Origin: Trichoplusia ni
Taxonomy: Eukaryota; Arthropoda; Insecta; Lepidoptera; Noctuidae
Assembly: GCF_003590095.1 (NCBI RefSeq)
Contig: NC_039502.1
Coordinates: 2,480,001-2,544,000, forward strand
Direction of reading: 5' to 3'
DNA length: 64,000 nt
Positions 10,801 through 23,958 of the stretch are shown piece after piece. The number at the start of each line of letters is the position of its first letter. Position 1 is the stretch's first letter. The notes under the pieces are model-generated. The model was not told the origin of the DNA and did not search any database. It worked only from the letters and a program-made list of their open reading frames with translations. The position numbers and the translations under genes were made by a program.

Positions 10801-13800
10801 CTAAACTCCTGAAAGGCTAGACCTATTTGACAGATGTTTTTTTGGCAAAAACATCTTCTTTTATGCCCTGGTTTGGATTCGCAAATCGGCCCAGCAGAAC
10901 GAAATTATCCCGATCAGCTGGTAAAGTATAAATCTTCCAATCTAGGTCTACCAACCCTGTTAAGAAATGCAAGTAAAGACGTACTTAACTTGCAAATAGA
11001 GCATTCAGGTGTTAAAAGTCAATTTTATTGTTAGCATATACTGAATCTAACCAGTTTATAATAGCATATTTTTAATGTTGCAAATCGAATAGGTGATTAG
11101 AAAATGTCAAGGCAATAAGCAAGTTCTTTTTTCATATATATATAATGAAAAGTATATGATTTAAATTGTTTTATCCTTATAAATAAAAAGATAGTGTGAA
11201 TAAATGATTACTAACAAAATCATAATTAAATGAATGAATGAATGCTATATTAGATTTACAGATTTTGTGGATTGAATAACATGATTAATAATTGAAAAGA
11301 ATGTTTGTTTTAGGTTTAAGTATTATGCATATATGTTAATTTAAACACCATTCACAGTTTCAAACAATTGTTATAGAAGGCTGCGTGCATTATTAAAACT
11401 TTCACATTCTTTTTTAATTCTGTGTGTGTTAATTAAAACATGGCAGCTAACACATGCATAAACCACTGTGGTGTATAAATGTAGACCTAGGGTTTGTAAT
11501 GCAGTTACCTAAAGAGCAAAGACTACATGTATTGCGATCAATGCCGTTGTAGGTGTGGTCTGTTGCCATATCATGACTATAAATTATTATATTGTTATAT
11601 TATATTCATTATTATCTATTTCCCTTTACAGATCTCTGAAGAGAAGTATTATAAATTCTTATACACTTAAAGATATGGGTAAAGCACATTTTCTAAATTA
11701 AAATATTTATAAAATAATATACTAAATGTAAATTAAAGATATTGCATGACCTCACCCCTTTCCATTTTTGTACAGTTACATCATCAGCTCCACTCCCAAA
11801 CTAAATAATAATTGAGGTGCGTTTGTTTCGATTTATCTATCTGATGAGTAAATGGATTTATTTTAAGGTAATAGAGTTATTGCGAGATCATTGAATGTGT
11901 ATGTTTTGCGTGGACCTTACTTGAACAGCTTTCATTACAAAAATAATGTTACTAATTTTCGTTGTAATTGAATGATCAATGTATGCGTTATAATATTGCA
12001 TACTAAAAGTTTTTAGTTCAGTGTAAATTATTTGATTGTTGTTGAATTATAAGTTTTGAAGATTGAACTTCTAGACAAGTTACCAGAAAGCAGTAATTGC
12101 CTTTGTTATCAGAAATTCACTGAGTATTATTGACTGAAGTATTCACCTTGAAGCAATAACAGTTGCTCTACTCATCTCGTATTCTATTTCAGTCTGTACC
12201 TATTACATTTGTACGATCAAGGCCTTCCCTTACCCTTGAATTGTGAATATAAATACAAATATTGAGCTGATACTGTACTTTGTTATTTTTCTCATACAAA
12301 ACTGCATGGATGGTTTAAAGAACAGTTTTCAAAAATCTTCAATATCAAACAATGTTAAATACAAAGAATTAACTCACATATACAAAGTTAAGGACTCATT
12401 AAAAATGTAGAAGCTAACTTGTTATCAACTAAGATAAAAAATTGTAGGTCAAGTCGAGTGGATATACAGAGAATTTAAACAATATACCAGATGTGGAGTA
12501 CCCATAAACATGGGTACAGTCTATGTGTCTGGCCTTTTATATACTGAAATCTAACAGCTATCTCTAAACTACATACAGTTGTAATAATGTGTAATTACTC
12601 TATGCTACTGAAACAAGACCTAAACCATCTAGTCATCTAGACTAACTTAACCTCACAAGAGAATGAAGCTCTATTAAAAGACTTAACAACCATACACATA
12701 CATATTTATTTCAAAGTTAACAGGTCCAACCTCTAACATTCTTGAAGGCCTATCAGTTCAAGTCTAGAATAAACTATATTGATTTGGGACATGTTAACAA
12801 AAAACATATACACCTTGAATACTGAAATGCCACATAACTATGCTGTTCTAACTATAAATCTGTCAACACTATACAAACTTAAATTGACCGAGATTGCAGA
12901 GTCCTAACAGCAATTTTGAACTAGGCATAAAACTATTTATATAACTTACCCAGGCATTGGTGCCGCAGAGTCAGGTGGTACGGTGTACCCGTCTATCATC
13001 GGAGGCATACCAATAGCAGGGTCTGGTGGCATTTTGGAGTCTCCGGGCCCTGAACCAGACCAACCCCAACCTAGTTGTTTAAAGATCATGAATAAATATT
13101 TGAGGTGAATCATTTTCCTCTAGTTTGTAGGGTTACTCTTAAATAAGGTTAAGAGAAGCAACTGATAAAATAATAGTAGTTTGTAAGGGAAATGCTAGGA
13201 AAAGGGACATGGGCTTGTAGTACTTAATTAAGATCAAACAAGCTTATTGACTAGATATTTTTCAAAACAGGCGACCATTTCTTCGGCTGCTTTGATTAAC
13301 TAGAATGTATTTAATTTTAATTCTGAAGCCTGTGAATCAATATTTTCAGGAAGCAAATATGATAGCCTTTATTTCCTTCAAGTTACACAGAACAATATGT
13401 GCCTGGTATAATATTGTATGGCCATATTGTAAAGCAATGCATAAGATTGGTTGGCATATCTATCAATCAATGCACTAACGTTCATTTAGACTAAGTTTAC
13501 GATGATATGCTTACCCCACTGGTTCCAGGAACCGCCCCACGAGTTCGTAGCAGCATTCCACTCGGCGCCGGGCGGTCCATCAGCATTATTATCCGGGTTT
13601 TCAACCTCCATCGGCGCTTCGCCCTCCTCATCAACCTTCAGAGAAGGCGGCGGCGGCGCCGTTACAATCGCCGCCGCTTCCTTCATGGCTATCCATTGTT
13701 GAGCTAAAGCAGCCCAGTCAACTTGACTAGAATCAATATTTTGGTATGCAGTAGGATTCAATGCCCACTGCGTGGGATACGCAGTATTTGCGGCATCTTT

Positions 13801-13812
13801 GCCGGAATACAT
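4811..13812 (-). CDS. Pnisr: PNISR-type arginine/serine-rich nuclear protein, 11 coding exons
   Basis: Coding exons on the minus strand are 13812-13515, 13070-12950, 10642-10484, 9273-9158, 8899-8733, 7867-7718, 7501-7396, 7114-7049, 6316-6240, 5893-5752 and 5640-4811. All phases agree, giving 743 aa (human PNISR is about 805). The N-terminus has SSQVDWAALAQQWIAMKEAA, the hallmark of the family. Residues about 222-245 read RRQLPAWIREG|LEKMEREKQK across an intron, followed by a charged coiled-coil to about 275 and PPKSKF. An acidic stretch comes next, then RRSLTEILLEVTDQEI (about 340-355), ASGLGLGAYESSSDDSEDDD (about 409-427), and a helix with DFERTTREIEAEVRRAEARE. The last 275 residues are an RS domain rich in Ser, Arg, Lys, Asp and Tyr (SRDYDRHKDKYRDDSEEERP). 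The family is nuclear and linked to splicing speckles. The ATG follows no upstream in-frame alternative. Confidence 0.92.
9274..10483 (-). other. Pnisr intron 3 (1.2 kb)
   Basis: This intron lies between the exons ending at 10484 and starting at 9273, with donor GAG|GTAAGA and acceptor TTTCAG|AGACAA. The sequence is AT-rich. I see no nested gene or recognisable repeat. Confidence 0.7.
10643..12949 (-). other. Pnisr intron 2 (2.3 kb)
   Basis: This is the longest Pnisr intron, with donor CCTGG|GTAAGT and acceptor TTACTACAG|ATACACG. It includes a short (AATG)n tract near 11,228-11,243. I see no other feature. Confidence 0.7.
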
Positions 13813-14734
13813 GATCGTGAAATACGCAAATTTACACAGTAAATGTTAATGTTTATAAGCCGTCACATCACTACACACTTAACTCACAGCATTCGTCCAT
13901 GTTTAAATTCTTTTGAATAAGTATTTAGGATTTAATACAGAAAACCAATTCAGATTCATCTGTCTCCAGTAGATCAGCACATTTTATAATAGACTAAATA
14001 TTTTGTTTTTCTTTTCTAGACCACTAGTCGTCGTTTGTCTATAGATTATTTTTATTATGGCAACACACTTTTTCTAAAATTTTAGTAATATATTGATCGG
14101 AAAATTAGTAAAGAACTATCGTGATAATACTAAAAAAAATATAGTAATTTTAAGTATAAGATGAATGCTTTAAATAACTACATTTTTTATATTTGCATTT
14201 AAATGGTGAATTTGCGCAATCTACTTAATTAAGATTAAACAAGGTCGGTTAATGTTTACGTGGTGTATTAATAGATGGCGCTAGCTCACACATTTTTTAG
14301 TGTATCTACTACTCACAAGATGGAGTATTTCTTGAGACCCACTGCATTGTGCATGGTGTGTAGGTACTCCATTGTTTCTTTGGAATTATGAAGAAATATT
14401 TTATTAACCTTGCGTGTTCCACCCCGTACTGAATTTACAATTATTCTGGTATCAAAATACTTAGAGGAATACGAATAGAGTTATTTTAATAAGAATTCCA
14501 TTTATTAATTAGTCTTAAATCTTAAATGATGAGTGTTGAGGATATTTAATTTTAAAAAGGGCAGTGGAGTCAACTCCTACGTATATTAATTTTGGTTATT
14601 TTTCGGACTTATTGGACTGTGTCCCATAATAAATTATGTTCAAATTTGTTGTTTAAATTGTATGCAAAGCAACATTGTGAACAGGAAAACTAAGTTTATT
14701 CTTAGCCTAATGAGGTTTATGAGAAATAATCGTA
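13813..14734. other. Pnisr leader/promoter region and short intergenic space
   Basis: The region upstream of the Pnisr ATG and downstream of the next minus-strand gene contains no supported coding sequence. The Pnisr start site is probably within about 250 bp of the ATG: the stretch 14,000-14,060 has a relatively GC-rich patch (CGACGACTAGTGG on the minus strand), but no TATA box or clear initiator. The 850-bp spacing to the next gene's 3' end is ordinary. Confidence 0.4.
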
Positions 14735-14753
14735 AACACACATTTAAAATTAA

Positions 14754-14759
14754 TTTATT
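14754..14759 (-). promoter_or_regulatory. Poly(A) signal of the unrecognised secreted-protein gene
   Basis: AATAAA on the minus strand lies about 216 bp past the stop codon of the 14,975-15,846 exon. It is the most likely 3' end signal, giving a 3' UTR of about 240 bp. Confidence 0.6.
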
Positions 14760-14974
14760 TTTCGTTATTGATATTTATACATTTACAAACATTCGCAATC
14801 ATCGATCACACGTGCATACGGAATCACTTACACAATTTGTCCACAAACTTACATAAAATTAAATTTAGACGGCGAACTCTCATCGCACTCGAAATGTGCT
14901 GACGCGTGTCTCGTGCACACTTCCACGGTAATTCAATCACTTACATAATGCAAGTCTTTGTATTTGTCACTAAA

Positions 14975-15846
14975 TTAACTTAATGCTAATAAAGGTTCCT
15001 CCGCATCATGTTTGTGGCTAACAAACTTCGAGTTGGTCTTCTTCCATTGCTCCTTTTTGTTCAACATTTTCTGCTTAGTCGCCGCCAGCTTTGATTTAGC
15101 TTTTGATATTTTTGGCGAGCTTGTGGTTGTAGTTTTGTCAATGCTTTCTAATGTTTCAATAATATTCTTCGGTTTAGAGACTACTCTTCTAGACTCTTCG
15201 CTAATTTCGTCCATCGTTGCGTTCTTGTTTGCGTAGACTACGACGAAATGTGAGTAGGCAGAATTTGACGGCGTGTTGATATCGGCGAAATCTCTGAAGT
15301 TGGCAAATTGATCCTGATTGTAGTTCGGCCTTGGGTTCGCAATGTAGCCGAGTTCGTACGAAGGTCTGCCATGACCGTTGTTATAGTAGGAATTGTATCC
15401 ATCGCCGTATTCATCGTCATCATTCTGAGCTAAGAAAGTTCCGCCCCTGATAATTCCAAAGTTTCCGGACCCGAGCAAACTTGGGCTTGCTTCAACAAGT
15501 GGCGCTGCAGTGGGACTGCTTTGTTTCGCGAAGTTGTCTGCGTTCCGGTATCCACCAAAGAGAGGATAGTTTAGCAGTGATCTGTAGGAGTTTGGTCTTT
15601 GGCTGTATGCTGCTTCTTGGTTATTGAAGCCCAGTCTGAAGTTGTTGTTTTGCTGTCGTGGTTCGAAGAGGTTAGCGAAGGAGGGGAAGAAATTTTGCTC
15701 GCCGCCGACGAGCTCTATGGAGTGGTCAGCCTGGTCGTCCGAGGCCGCTGCTTCAGGCTCCTGGTAGTGTCTCGCGAGGCCAGCAGGAGGCGCCACCGCC
15801 TCTGATATGATTTCTGATGATTCAGCATTTAGATCTTTTGTGTCAT
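14975..15846 (-). CDS. Last coding exon of an unrecognised, probably secreted protein
   Basis: The exon opens after a strong acceptor (GTCTGTTTCAG|ATGACAC) with two bases completing a split codon, then 289 residues to TAA at 14,975. The upstream part of the same open frame (15,847-15,907) is intron, so earlier exons are needed. In order it shows an acidic start (DDTKDLNAESSEIISE), a low-complexity middle rich in Asn, Tyr, Gly and Phe (PRQQNNNFRLGFNNQEAAYS; NDDDEYGDGYNSYYNNGHG), a more ordered patch AYSHFVVVYANKN with a glycosylation-type site (N-A-T) after it, and a Lys-rich tail (KAKSKLAATKQKMLNKKEQW). There are no cysteines, membrane segments or catalytic motifs. Composition suggests an extracellular or matrix-like insect protein, but I do not recognise the family. 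The coding pattern is clear; the function is unknown. Confidence 0.8.
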
Positions 15847-18800
15847 CTGAAACAGACAAAAATATGTATTGGAATGTGTAATAAAAGGATTCACGGGTTA
15901 TAATCAAGGGGTAGTTTGAGGTTTATTACTAAAATGAGAAGTCTACATTTTCTAGTTTGTCATATAAATAAGGAACAGATATCAAATACCAGACCACATT
16001 ATATACTCAGGTAGTTTTAAATATGTAAATTATGTGGCGTTGAAAAAACGATTGACGTTGAAAAGTTGCATGAATGTACATTGTGAGTAAGTGATTGCTA
16101 ATCACTTCTATGACGTATTAATAAAGAAATCCGCCGCCTTATAGAGCGAGTAACATGGTTCCTGTTTGAATAAATTTAATTATAAAAAGAATTTAATTTG
16201 TAACGCTTGTAGCTGAATTCGTGAAATGGAGCGGTGTGATACAATAAATGACTTTTTTTGTGACAAGCCGGATTTATTTTGCAATGTTACGGTTAAATTA
16301 TAATTATGGTTACCCGGATTCGTGGTTTATAGGTATATTACATTTTTGTTAGTACTACACCCGATTCTACTATTAGAGCAGACAAGGTTTACGTAGTTGC
16401 CAAGTGTACAGTTACTGTGTGTTATACTAGTGGGACATCATCAGCTTTGAATATCCGCTGCTAGGCATAAGTTTCCCTTTTTTATTCAGCTTGGTTTGTC
16501 TGTCTTTTATTTAAAAAAAAATAGCCAATAACTAACATGTTTTAAAATGTTGTCGACAGTAAAACGCCTTACTACAAAATATATCATGACAAAAGCAATT
16601 TACAACTCATTCCAAGTTCATTTCGTGTTATTGACTATGTATGAGAGAAATTCACAATCGTAACAGCATTGACACATTGTTAAACAATATGCAAGTAAAA
16701 GTGTTTATTGTTGCGACAGATCTAATACATGTAGAGTATTACAACAGCCGTCTTTATATATAGAATAAATATTCGCTTGTCTATACTTTCCTAAAACATT
16801 GATCCAGTTTTGACGTAATTTGGAACCGTCTTCTAACAAATTTCACCCCAAAGTATGCAATGGGCAAACCCTGATTTTCAAATATGAACCATATTACAAA
16901 CATTTAGGACGTATTTTAAGTGGTTGTCAAGTTTTAGCATGGTGAAGGACTAAGCAAAAGACCTCCTTCTAGGCAAATTGCGGTCGACAAAAATAAATTA
17001 ATTATTCGATTTGGCACGCTAATTTCGTTAAAATTTTTGTGTCTTATGATTGTCATATTGAAGGATTATAGTAAAAAGAAAATGTTTTTTCATTTAATGG
17101 ATACAGCGAAATATCCGCACTTAATATACTTCTCCGTATTTTTTTTATATAAGACTAATAGTTCACATCAATGTAGGTACGTGTCGTATATTGAAATAAA
17201 ATGTACAAAATGTCGAAAACCAATTTTCTAACACCTTCATCAAAACATAATATGATGCCTTAATATATGTATGAGCAGATGGCCAGTATGACGGAACTCA
17301 TAGCAAAACGATCGTGGGTAAAAGCTATAGCAATATATGGAAATATATTCCAAGTGGGTACTGTCGCAATGATTCGCTGTTAATGGTGACTAGTCTCTAG
17401 TTACGTGTCATTACGTCGCGCGTCGTATTGATGTGGTTAGCGGTCTGCCGTGTGTAATATAGAGTGTTCCGCTTTTGTTTAGGACTTGTATGTGAGGTGT
17501 TTAGGAAGACGGTTTTACTTGATTACTTTTTTAAGTATATATTTAAATTAAGAGTAATGATTGAAATTGTGCTACGAGTTAACGAAAAATGGAAAAGTTA
17601 TTTTCAAATATGAGCCTGAAAATATTAGCTAAGTTTAAATAGTTTAATTCAATAAATGTAAAAATACTCTCGGTTAATATTGTTCGTTGTATATTTGAAC
17701 AGTGACATTTCTAGTCTTTAGTAAAACTATCATGCGATTTGCTGATATGTGCACAATTGATATTTTTTTATAGAGACAAACAACTCACGACGTAATGAAT
17801 TTCACAAACATTCAAATCCCTTTATTTACTTTGGACATATGGTTTAAAAAAGAAATGAAGAAGAACAGTATTGACACATTTAAAAAAAGATCCTACACCT
17901 GACGTTTTGTATTGGGACATAAAGCGATGCTCTACATGTAGGTTTAATGTAATCTCTAATTATCAATGCCAGCTTAAGAAGCGGTGCAATGACTTGTCTA
18001 GTAACATGATTGTTTTCCTTAAAAGGAGACAGCATCAGTACTTGCCATATACAGAGGTGACATTCATTAACAGAACAGGTTGTATTCTATTGTCTTCCGT
18101 CTATTTCTGTTCCTGCATTTTTATAAGTTTTCTTTCTATAGGTTAGTACAGATTCAGGTTAAGAACTAGGTATATATATACTATATATTCTAATACTAAA
18201 TAGCTCTGATTTTTCTCCGTAATGTTGTTGCTGTATTCAAAATTCCCCTTTATATGCCCCCATTTACGGGGATCCCCCTTTATAGATAATTGACGAAACA
18301 AAAAGACGGTATAAAAAGTATTTTTTTTAGTCAGCAAGATTTTAATTTAGGCACTTATTTTTGTTTTTATCTGAAACATGAAAAATACAAAGATAAACTG
18401 TTCGTGACATACTAACATCGCAAAATTTATACTCAAAAGTGACATCACGCGTAAGTTCCACTCACTGTTATTTGATCAATGTACGATAGCGGGACAGAAG
18501 TATTTTATATTTGGTATTAATTTCCAATAAACTGCAGAAAGAACATGGGAGAAAAAAATATTTTTGTCAATGTTAAGGCAAATTTAGTACGTATTATGGC
18601 CGAATATCTTCTCATCCCAACAGGAGAGACTTGGTCATCCTCTCTCCTTATAGGTAAAAACCTTATTAATTATTTACTTCTTTTATATTTGTACCTACTC
18701 ATAGTATAAAGAAATGAGGTAAAAACGAGCAAGTAGTATTAATATTCCAGTCTAAAGCGGAAAATATTATAATCATAATAGATAAATATCTGAACGTGGC

Positions 18801-21800
18801 AGACAACACTAGATATACCTTCCTTATGTAATTCTTGTTTACAGTTTACGTATAATCTTATTAACATCTTGAATAATACTACACCTGGTAAATAGTAGCT
18901 TCAATGAGCTTATAACACTTGCTAGGTCTTCCTGCAATATTAACGTTAGGTTACGAACATCGCGATATTTTACACGATATACATTTTAGAACGAATTGAT
19001 AGCACCAAGAAACATATTTTTGAATGTAAGTCTATTTAGAGCGCTATCTTTCTCTCCCGAGAAAATACAAAATAGAAATAGAAGAAAATAGAAATCTACA
19101 TCTGATGTTGAAATGGAAAATAAACGTGGGTTATATTTGTAAGTTAGGCTTTTTTTTAATCGGATTAATAGTTTTACAGTGCAGGGAGCTTTCCCCTTTT
19201 TTGTGATATATTTCATCTTATATTAATTAAATCGCGTTTCTATAGACTTTCTCAATAAATGGGTTATCTAATCGTGAAACATTTTTTCAGATCGGACCTG
19301 TTGTTCTTGAGATTAGCGCTTTCAAACAACGAAATCTTCAGCTCTATAATATTAGTGAGTACAGCTGAATGTGAATCGTCTAAATCATCGTCGTAAATCT
19401 TCTTGAAAAGCGATCTTACTAGTGATGTAAAGTGGGAATTATTCTTATCTTGTTCTTTTTTGTTCATGAAAGTTATTTTCTAAGTATTCAATATGTTTAT
19501 ACTTAGAGAATACGTAGAGAAGCCAAGCGCCTCAGGTAAAAATCAAACGATTTCCGGACACTTTCCTTTCCAAACTTCTAAGGTACTTTATACCTCAGAT
19601 ATGTATGTGACCACTTTGATACTGGTTATTAAGTATAATAAGATTATAATGTTGTTATTAACCGTGTTGTAATTGCCATTATCATCCGGTTACGTCTGGT
19701 TACGTGTCGCCATGTTGTGGTTTGTGTTGTTCCCATCGTAAATCATACGGGACACGGCTGTGACACAATTTTACTGTAATGCAATATGATTTACAAAAAA
19801 TGTGTTGCGGAAGACAATTTTGTTCGAGTAGATTATGCAGATTTTGTAGCATTGGAATCGTAATTCGGCGGTTACTAAATTTTTGAAAATTCTTAGCGCG
19901 TGTAGAGAATGTCAACGATAAATATAAAAAAAAACAACATTTATATAATTCAAGTAAACTAGTGCATGAATCGAAGATAGAACATGTTGTCTTGTTAAAG
20001 GAAGTCCAATTTAAGGCAGGAAGCAAATACTATCTTCGAATATAAAAACAAAAAGCTTTGGAAGGTAAAGAAAAATTTATTTAACAAAACTGTTTTCGTT
20101 ATTATAAAAAGAAAATGGCGTTCTCATGTGCGTGGATTTATGGAATGCTAAAATAGATATTCGATTTTTAAATAACTTGGAAGCCTTTTTTTTTGGCCAA
20201 GATCGAGACGTTGAGTCTAAGCGCTAAAATTGACAAGTTGTTTATTTCTAACTGCATTTGAAATTAAATAACGTAGTTTAAAATGACCAGTGAGTGAAAA
20301 CTGAGCTATTATATCACACGTAGGCTCCGATAGTGGACCGTTTGTGGTTTGCGGTGTACGACTCGTATTTCCTACCTAAAAACTACGTCTGGAGTTCTAA
20401 ATTGATATCTTAGATTGGTAATTGGTACTTGGACACTGATTTTGAGAGTGATATTGTGCCAAAGGAATAAGTGTTAAATTTGTTACTTGAAAAAAATGAA
20501 GACTCATATTACGGGCAAAAATGGATCACTGGAAAATTTTCTGTGCTCCAAGTTCCACGAGTGTTAAAATAAAATAATGCACCGCTTTGCCGACTTAAAA
20601 AGGTTTAAGAAATATTTGAAATTAATGCAAGGCAAGTAATAAAGTGGGCAATAAAACAAAAAAAGAACATTAATGCAACGTACATGTAACGAGTAAATAT
20701 GTTACGCCGACACAATTAACTAACAACAAAGTTATCATTTGTAAAACAAATAAAAACGCAGTAAATATTCTAACTACAGTCAATTAAACTGATTGAAGCC
20801 ACTTTACATCATACCTTTGCATCACAGCATTTAGCATTATTACGTATTATTAATAATCGTCAATTATTCCAGTGACCTCTCACCCGACCCACTATACGTG
20901 TTCTAAAAACAAATATTTTGAAGGAACTATGTAAAGTTTGTGTTGCAAGCGTGTCACAGGTCGTAGAGAAAGTCCGGGTAGACCTGTAGCAACTTGAATT
21001 TGGAATGTCATCACTAATTATTGAAGTGAATAATGGCGGTGGCGACATACGGGGGGTTGAATTAATTGGTTGCGATAAAGATACAATATAATTTCTTTTA
21101 CATAATAAATTTAAAGTTTTTGAGGTTTGAGGTTATTTGGAAACAGTTTCTCTTAAGAAAACTATGTGAACACATAGTTTTTCTTTGTATAAGAGTAGAG
21201 TCTTGTTTTCCATAATGTGATATAACATGTTTATTTTAATATCATAATCCATAATAAAATAAGCTTGCAATAGATATTTACATATGTCTACTTTTTGATG
21301 AGAATCTTTATCAGTTTCAAATAGTGAATGGGAGCAATGCGGAAAACAGGCCCTAAAATTCAAGTTTGATGGTATAATAAAACAAAATTATTATTTTTAT
21401 TACATACAAATATAATTTTATTGCGTTGGAACTATTGTCGATTGTAGAAATCAAATATTACCTCAGAAAATGAAAGTGCGTTTCCAAACGTTTAACGGAT
21501 TTCCCAATTCAAATCATTGTTCGATGAAATAACAGTTTATTTTTTAAGAACTTTGAATATGTTTGTAATTCAAACCTTTTCTTTTTATTTGAAGGTTTTT
21601 AAATCAGAATAGTTTGGAATTATGTGGCATGGTCGTTACGATCTCATGCAAGAAAAGATCTAGAAGAAACGTATCATGCATTATAATATGGTACATAATA
21701 TAACTAGACATTTAAATAAATGCGCGAAAATATACATCATATTTTTATCTAAAATAGTCCAGTCAGTTTTCAACCTAACCTTAAACGCAATTTACCCGCG

Positions 21801-23844
21801 TTTTCTAAGCATTATCGCAGATAAATACCAGTTTAGAGAAAGTGAGAACTTGACCAAAAATGTTGAGATTAACCGCATTATCTAGTAACCTTACGTGCGG
21901 CTACTTGGCATAATGATATGTATCTTTATTGCTTATGACATAACTATGTTAGACTTGAAATGTTTGTTTGTAATCATCTTATTATAATCTGTTATCTTGT
22001 CAGTTCTACTGTTCTTTAAATGTTGAGCGATAATGATGGGTGGTAGTTGATGCAACTTTTTAAATTAGGAAGTAATGGTAAGAAAATTGTAATCTGTCAT
22101 ATTGTCGTGAGTTTTGACCGTGTTTTTATGTTGAAAGCATATAATTGTTTTTTTTTTTACTACAGTAGTTTAGTACCGCAGTGTTAGGTTGTAGGGATAG
22201 ATTGTAAATTAATGTATTTTGTAAAGCATTCGGAACTTTTTAGGTTACAATTCGCTTTAAAGCTTTTTAAAGATAAAATTAAATATATATTTATTTGTAC
22301 CATTGCTTTATCATCGTAACTAAGATTGTAAATCTTTAAAGAAAATATTCAATTTGTATTATATCAAATAACGGATTCAATTTTATTCATGTCACACCAT
22401 GAATGGTTATTAATTAGTTAAATTTTGACATTTTATCGATTAAATTGTATATAGGCTACAATAATTCAGTAATTCAAATATAGAGGCTCTTAATCAAATC
22501 AAAATTTTGTACTTTAGTCTAATCAATCTTCGACTCTTACTTATTCATCCTTTAACATCAATCTGTCAATTAGATTGACAGTATAAATCAATAATGCGAT
22601 TTTAACAATACCTAATTTGAAGTCCACTCCAGTACTGACGGACACTTCATTTCATATTAGACTACGCTTCATTTGTTATGAGATTACGCACTCATGGTAC
22701 AGTTAAACGAACTACGAATACAATTGACACGTTATTAAATATTCAATATATAATCACGTAGATACTGGGACAAGTAAAAATCAGGTCTAATTTAGTTTTC
22801 TATTTTTAAATTACATATTTTCTTTTATCTACTTACAGTGGGTATAGGATGTTCAGGATAAAAAAAAAACAATATTTCTTTAAGAAGTTATTGCTTGCTG
22901 ATTAATAGATTAACCGTAACACACAAAAAAATCCAACTTTTTTTCTTAACATGAGCCTTTCAAACACTTCCTGCTGGATCTACTAATCTCAAAGCATTGT
23001 AAAATATTAAGCAACATACTCTCAAACAGACAAGCTTTTTATTTTTAATACCAAATAGCTATATTTAATTAGCGCGATGAGATGCGATGAATCGCGTAAC
23101 AACAGTAGCATAGAATAGATAGGTAGTAGATAGTTTTAAGAAGCTTCCTGTTTCGTTACGAAACTCTTTTATGAATCTAAGCCTTAAACATTTTATAATC
23201 TAAACGATCGCCCGTCTGCTTATAATAATTGTTTTCGTGTTAGTAACAGCTTATAATAATACGTATTTAATAATAATGTAAATGCCGGATGCGATAATAC
23301 GAGTCGATGTCTAAAAGATTAATGTGTGTTGATATTAAAATTTTGTTAACCTAATTTAGTCGCTAATGTATTTATGTGAATGTAATCACATGTGGTCTTC
23401 CTAATAGCTAACAAAGAAATAATGTAATATTCCTACTAAATTGAAGTCAGTATAATAAGCAAACAAGTCAAATGAATGCTGCATTCACTTAGATAAAAAA
23501 AAACATCTCAGTCCAATAGACATAGTTCGATTTAATTGTCAAAGCCTGTGCTAAAACTATTTGCAAAGTAAAAAAAAACACTGAAGGCAAGTATCTATAA
23601 ATCATGCTGCTATAATAATGTTAAATATGTATCTTCTTATTACTACAAACATAAATATTTATACTATACTTTGATAAAGTACTGCACTGATACTTAATTA
23701 TTCGATCTCGAGCCATTCAGACATGATTTGACCTCAAATAATAGACTGCCCGTAAAATAAACTATTACTAAACGTATAATCAAATACGTACATATTAATA
23801 TACTAGCGGTAATTTTTGTTTTCAATTTAGTACAGAGGTCACTG
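15847..23844. other. Non-coding stretch, upstream of the unrecognised gene
   Basis: This is AT-rich sequence with no exon that I can support. It is probably intron or upstream DNA of the gene whose last exon ends at 15,846. A somewhat CpG-rich patch at 17,400-17,520 could be regulatory. A small hairpin (AGGAGAGA ... TCTCTCCT) lies near 18,621-18,652. Open frames of up to 108 codons occur here but fit chance. Confidence 0.5.
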
Positions 23845-23958
23845 TGGCTTTGACCAGCTTAGTCATAGGGTGGAATCTCCCAATGATCGCTAACGGCTTG
23901 TGCACGACATGTGTCTAAATATTTGGATCATTGCCCTTTAGACACCGGGTCAAAGCCA
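23845..23958. repeat. Foldback element with 11-bp perfect ends
   Basis: TGGCTTTGACC at 23,845-23,855 is repeated inverted as GGTCAAAGCCA at 23,948-23,958. Inside are two more inverted pairs: CAATGATC (23,881) with GATCATTG (23,926), and GTGTCTAAA (23,911) with TTTAGACAC (23,937). These two inner pairs interleave, so they cannot both form in one simple hairpin. This may be the remains of a small foldback transposon. Confidence 0.45.

Noticed and set aside
15012..15805. Plus-strand frames opposite the orphan exon
   Set aside because: They are antisense shadows of the minus-strand coding exon at 14,975-15,846.
17871..18146. 91-codon open frame on the plus strand
   Set aside because: Only about 13% of its codons start with G, below the background expected for non-coding DNA; no recognisable motif.
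19700..20026. 108-codon open frame on the minus strand
   Set aside because: Composition looks random (Cys, Phe and Ser rich), with no motif or flanking signals.
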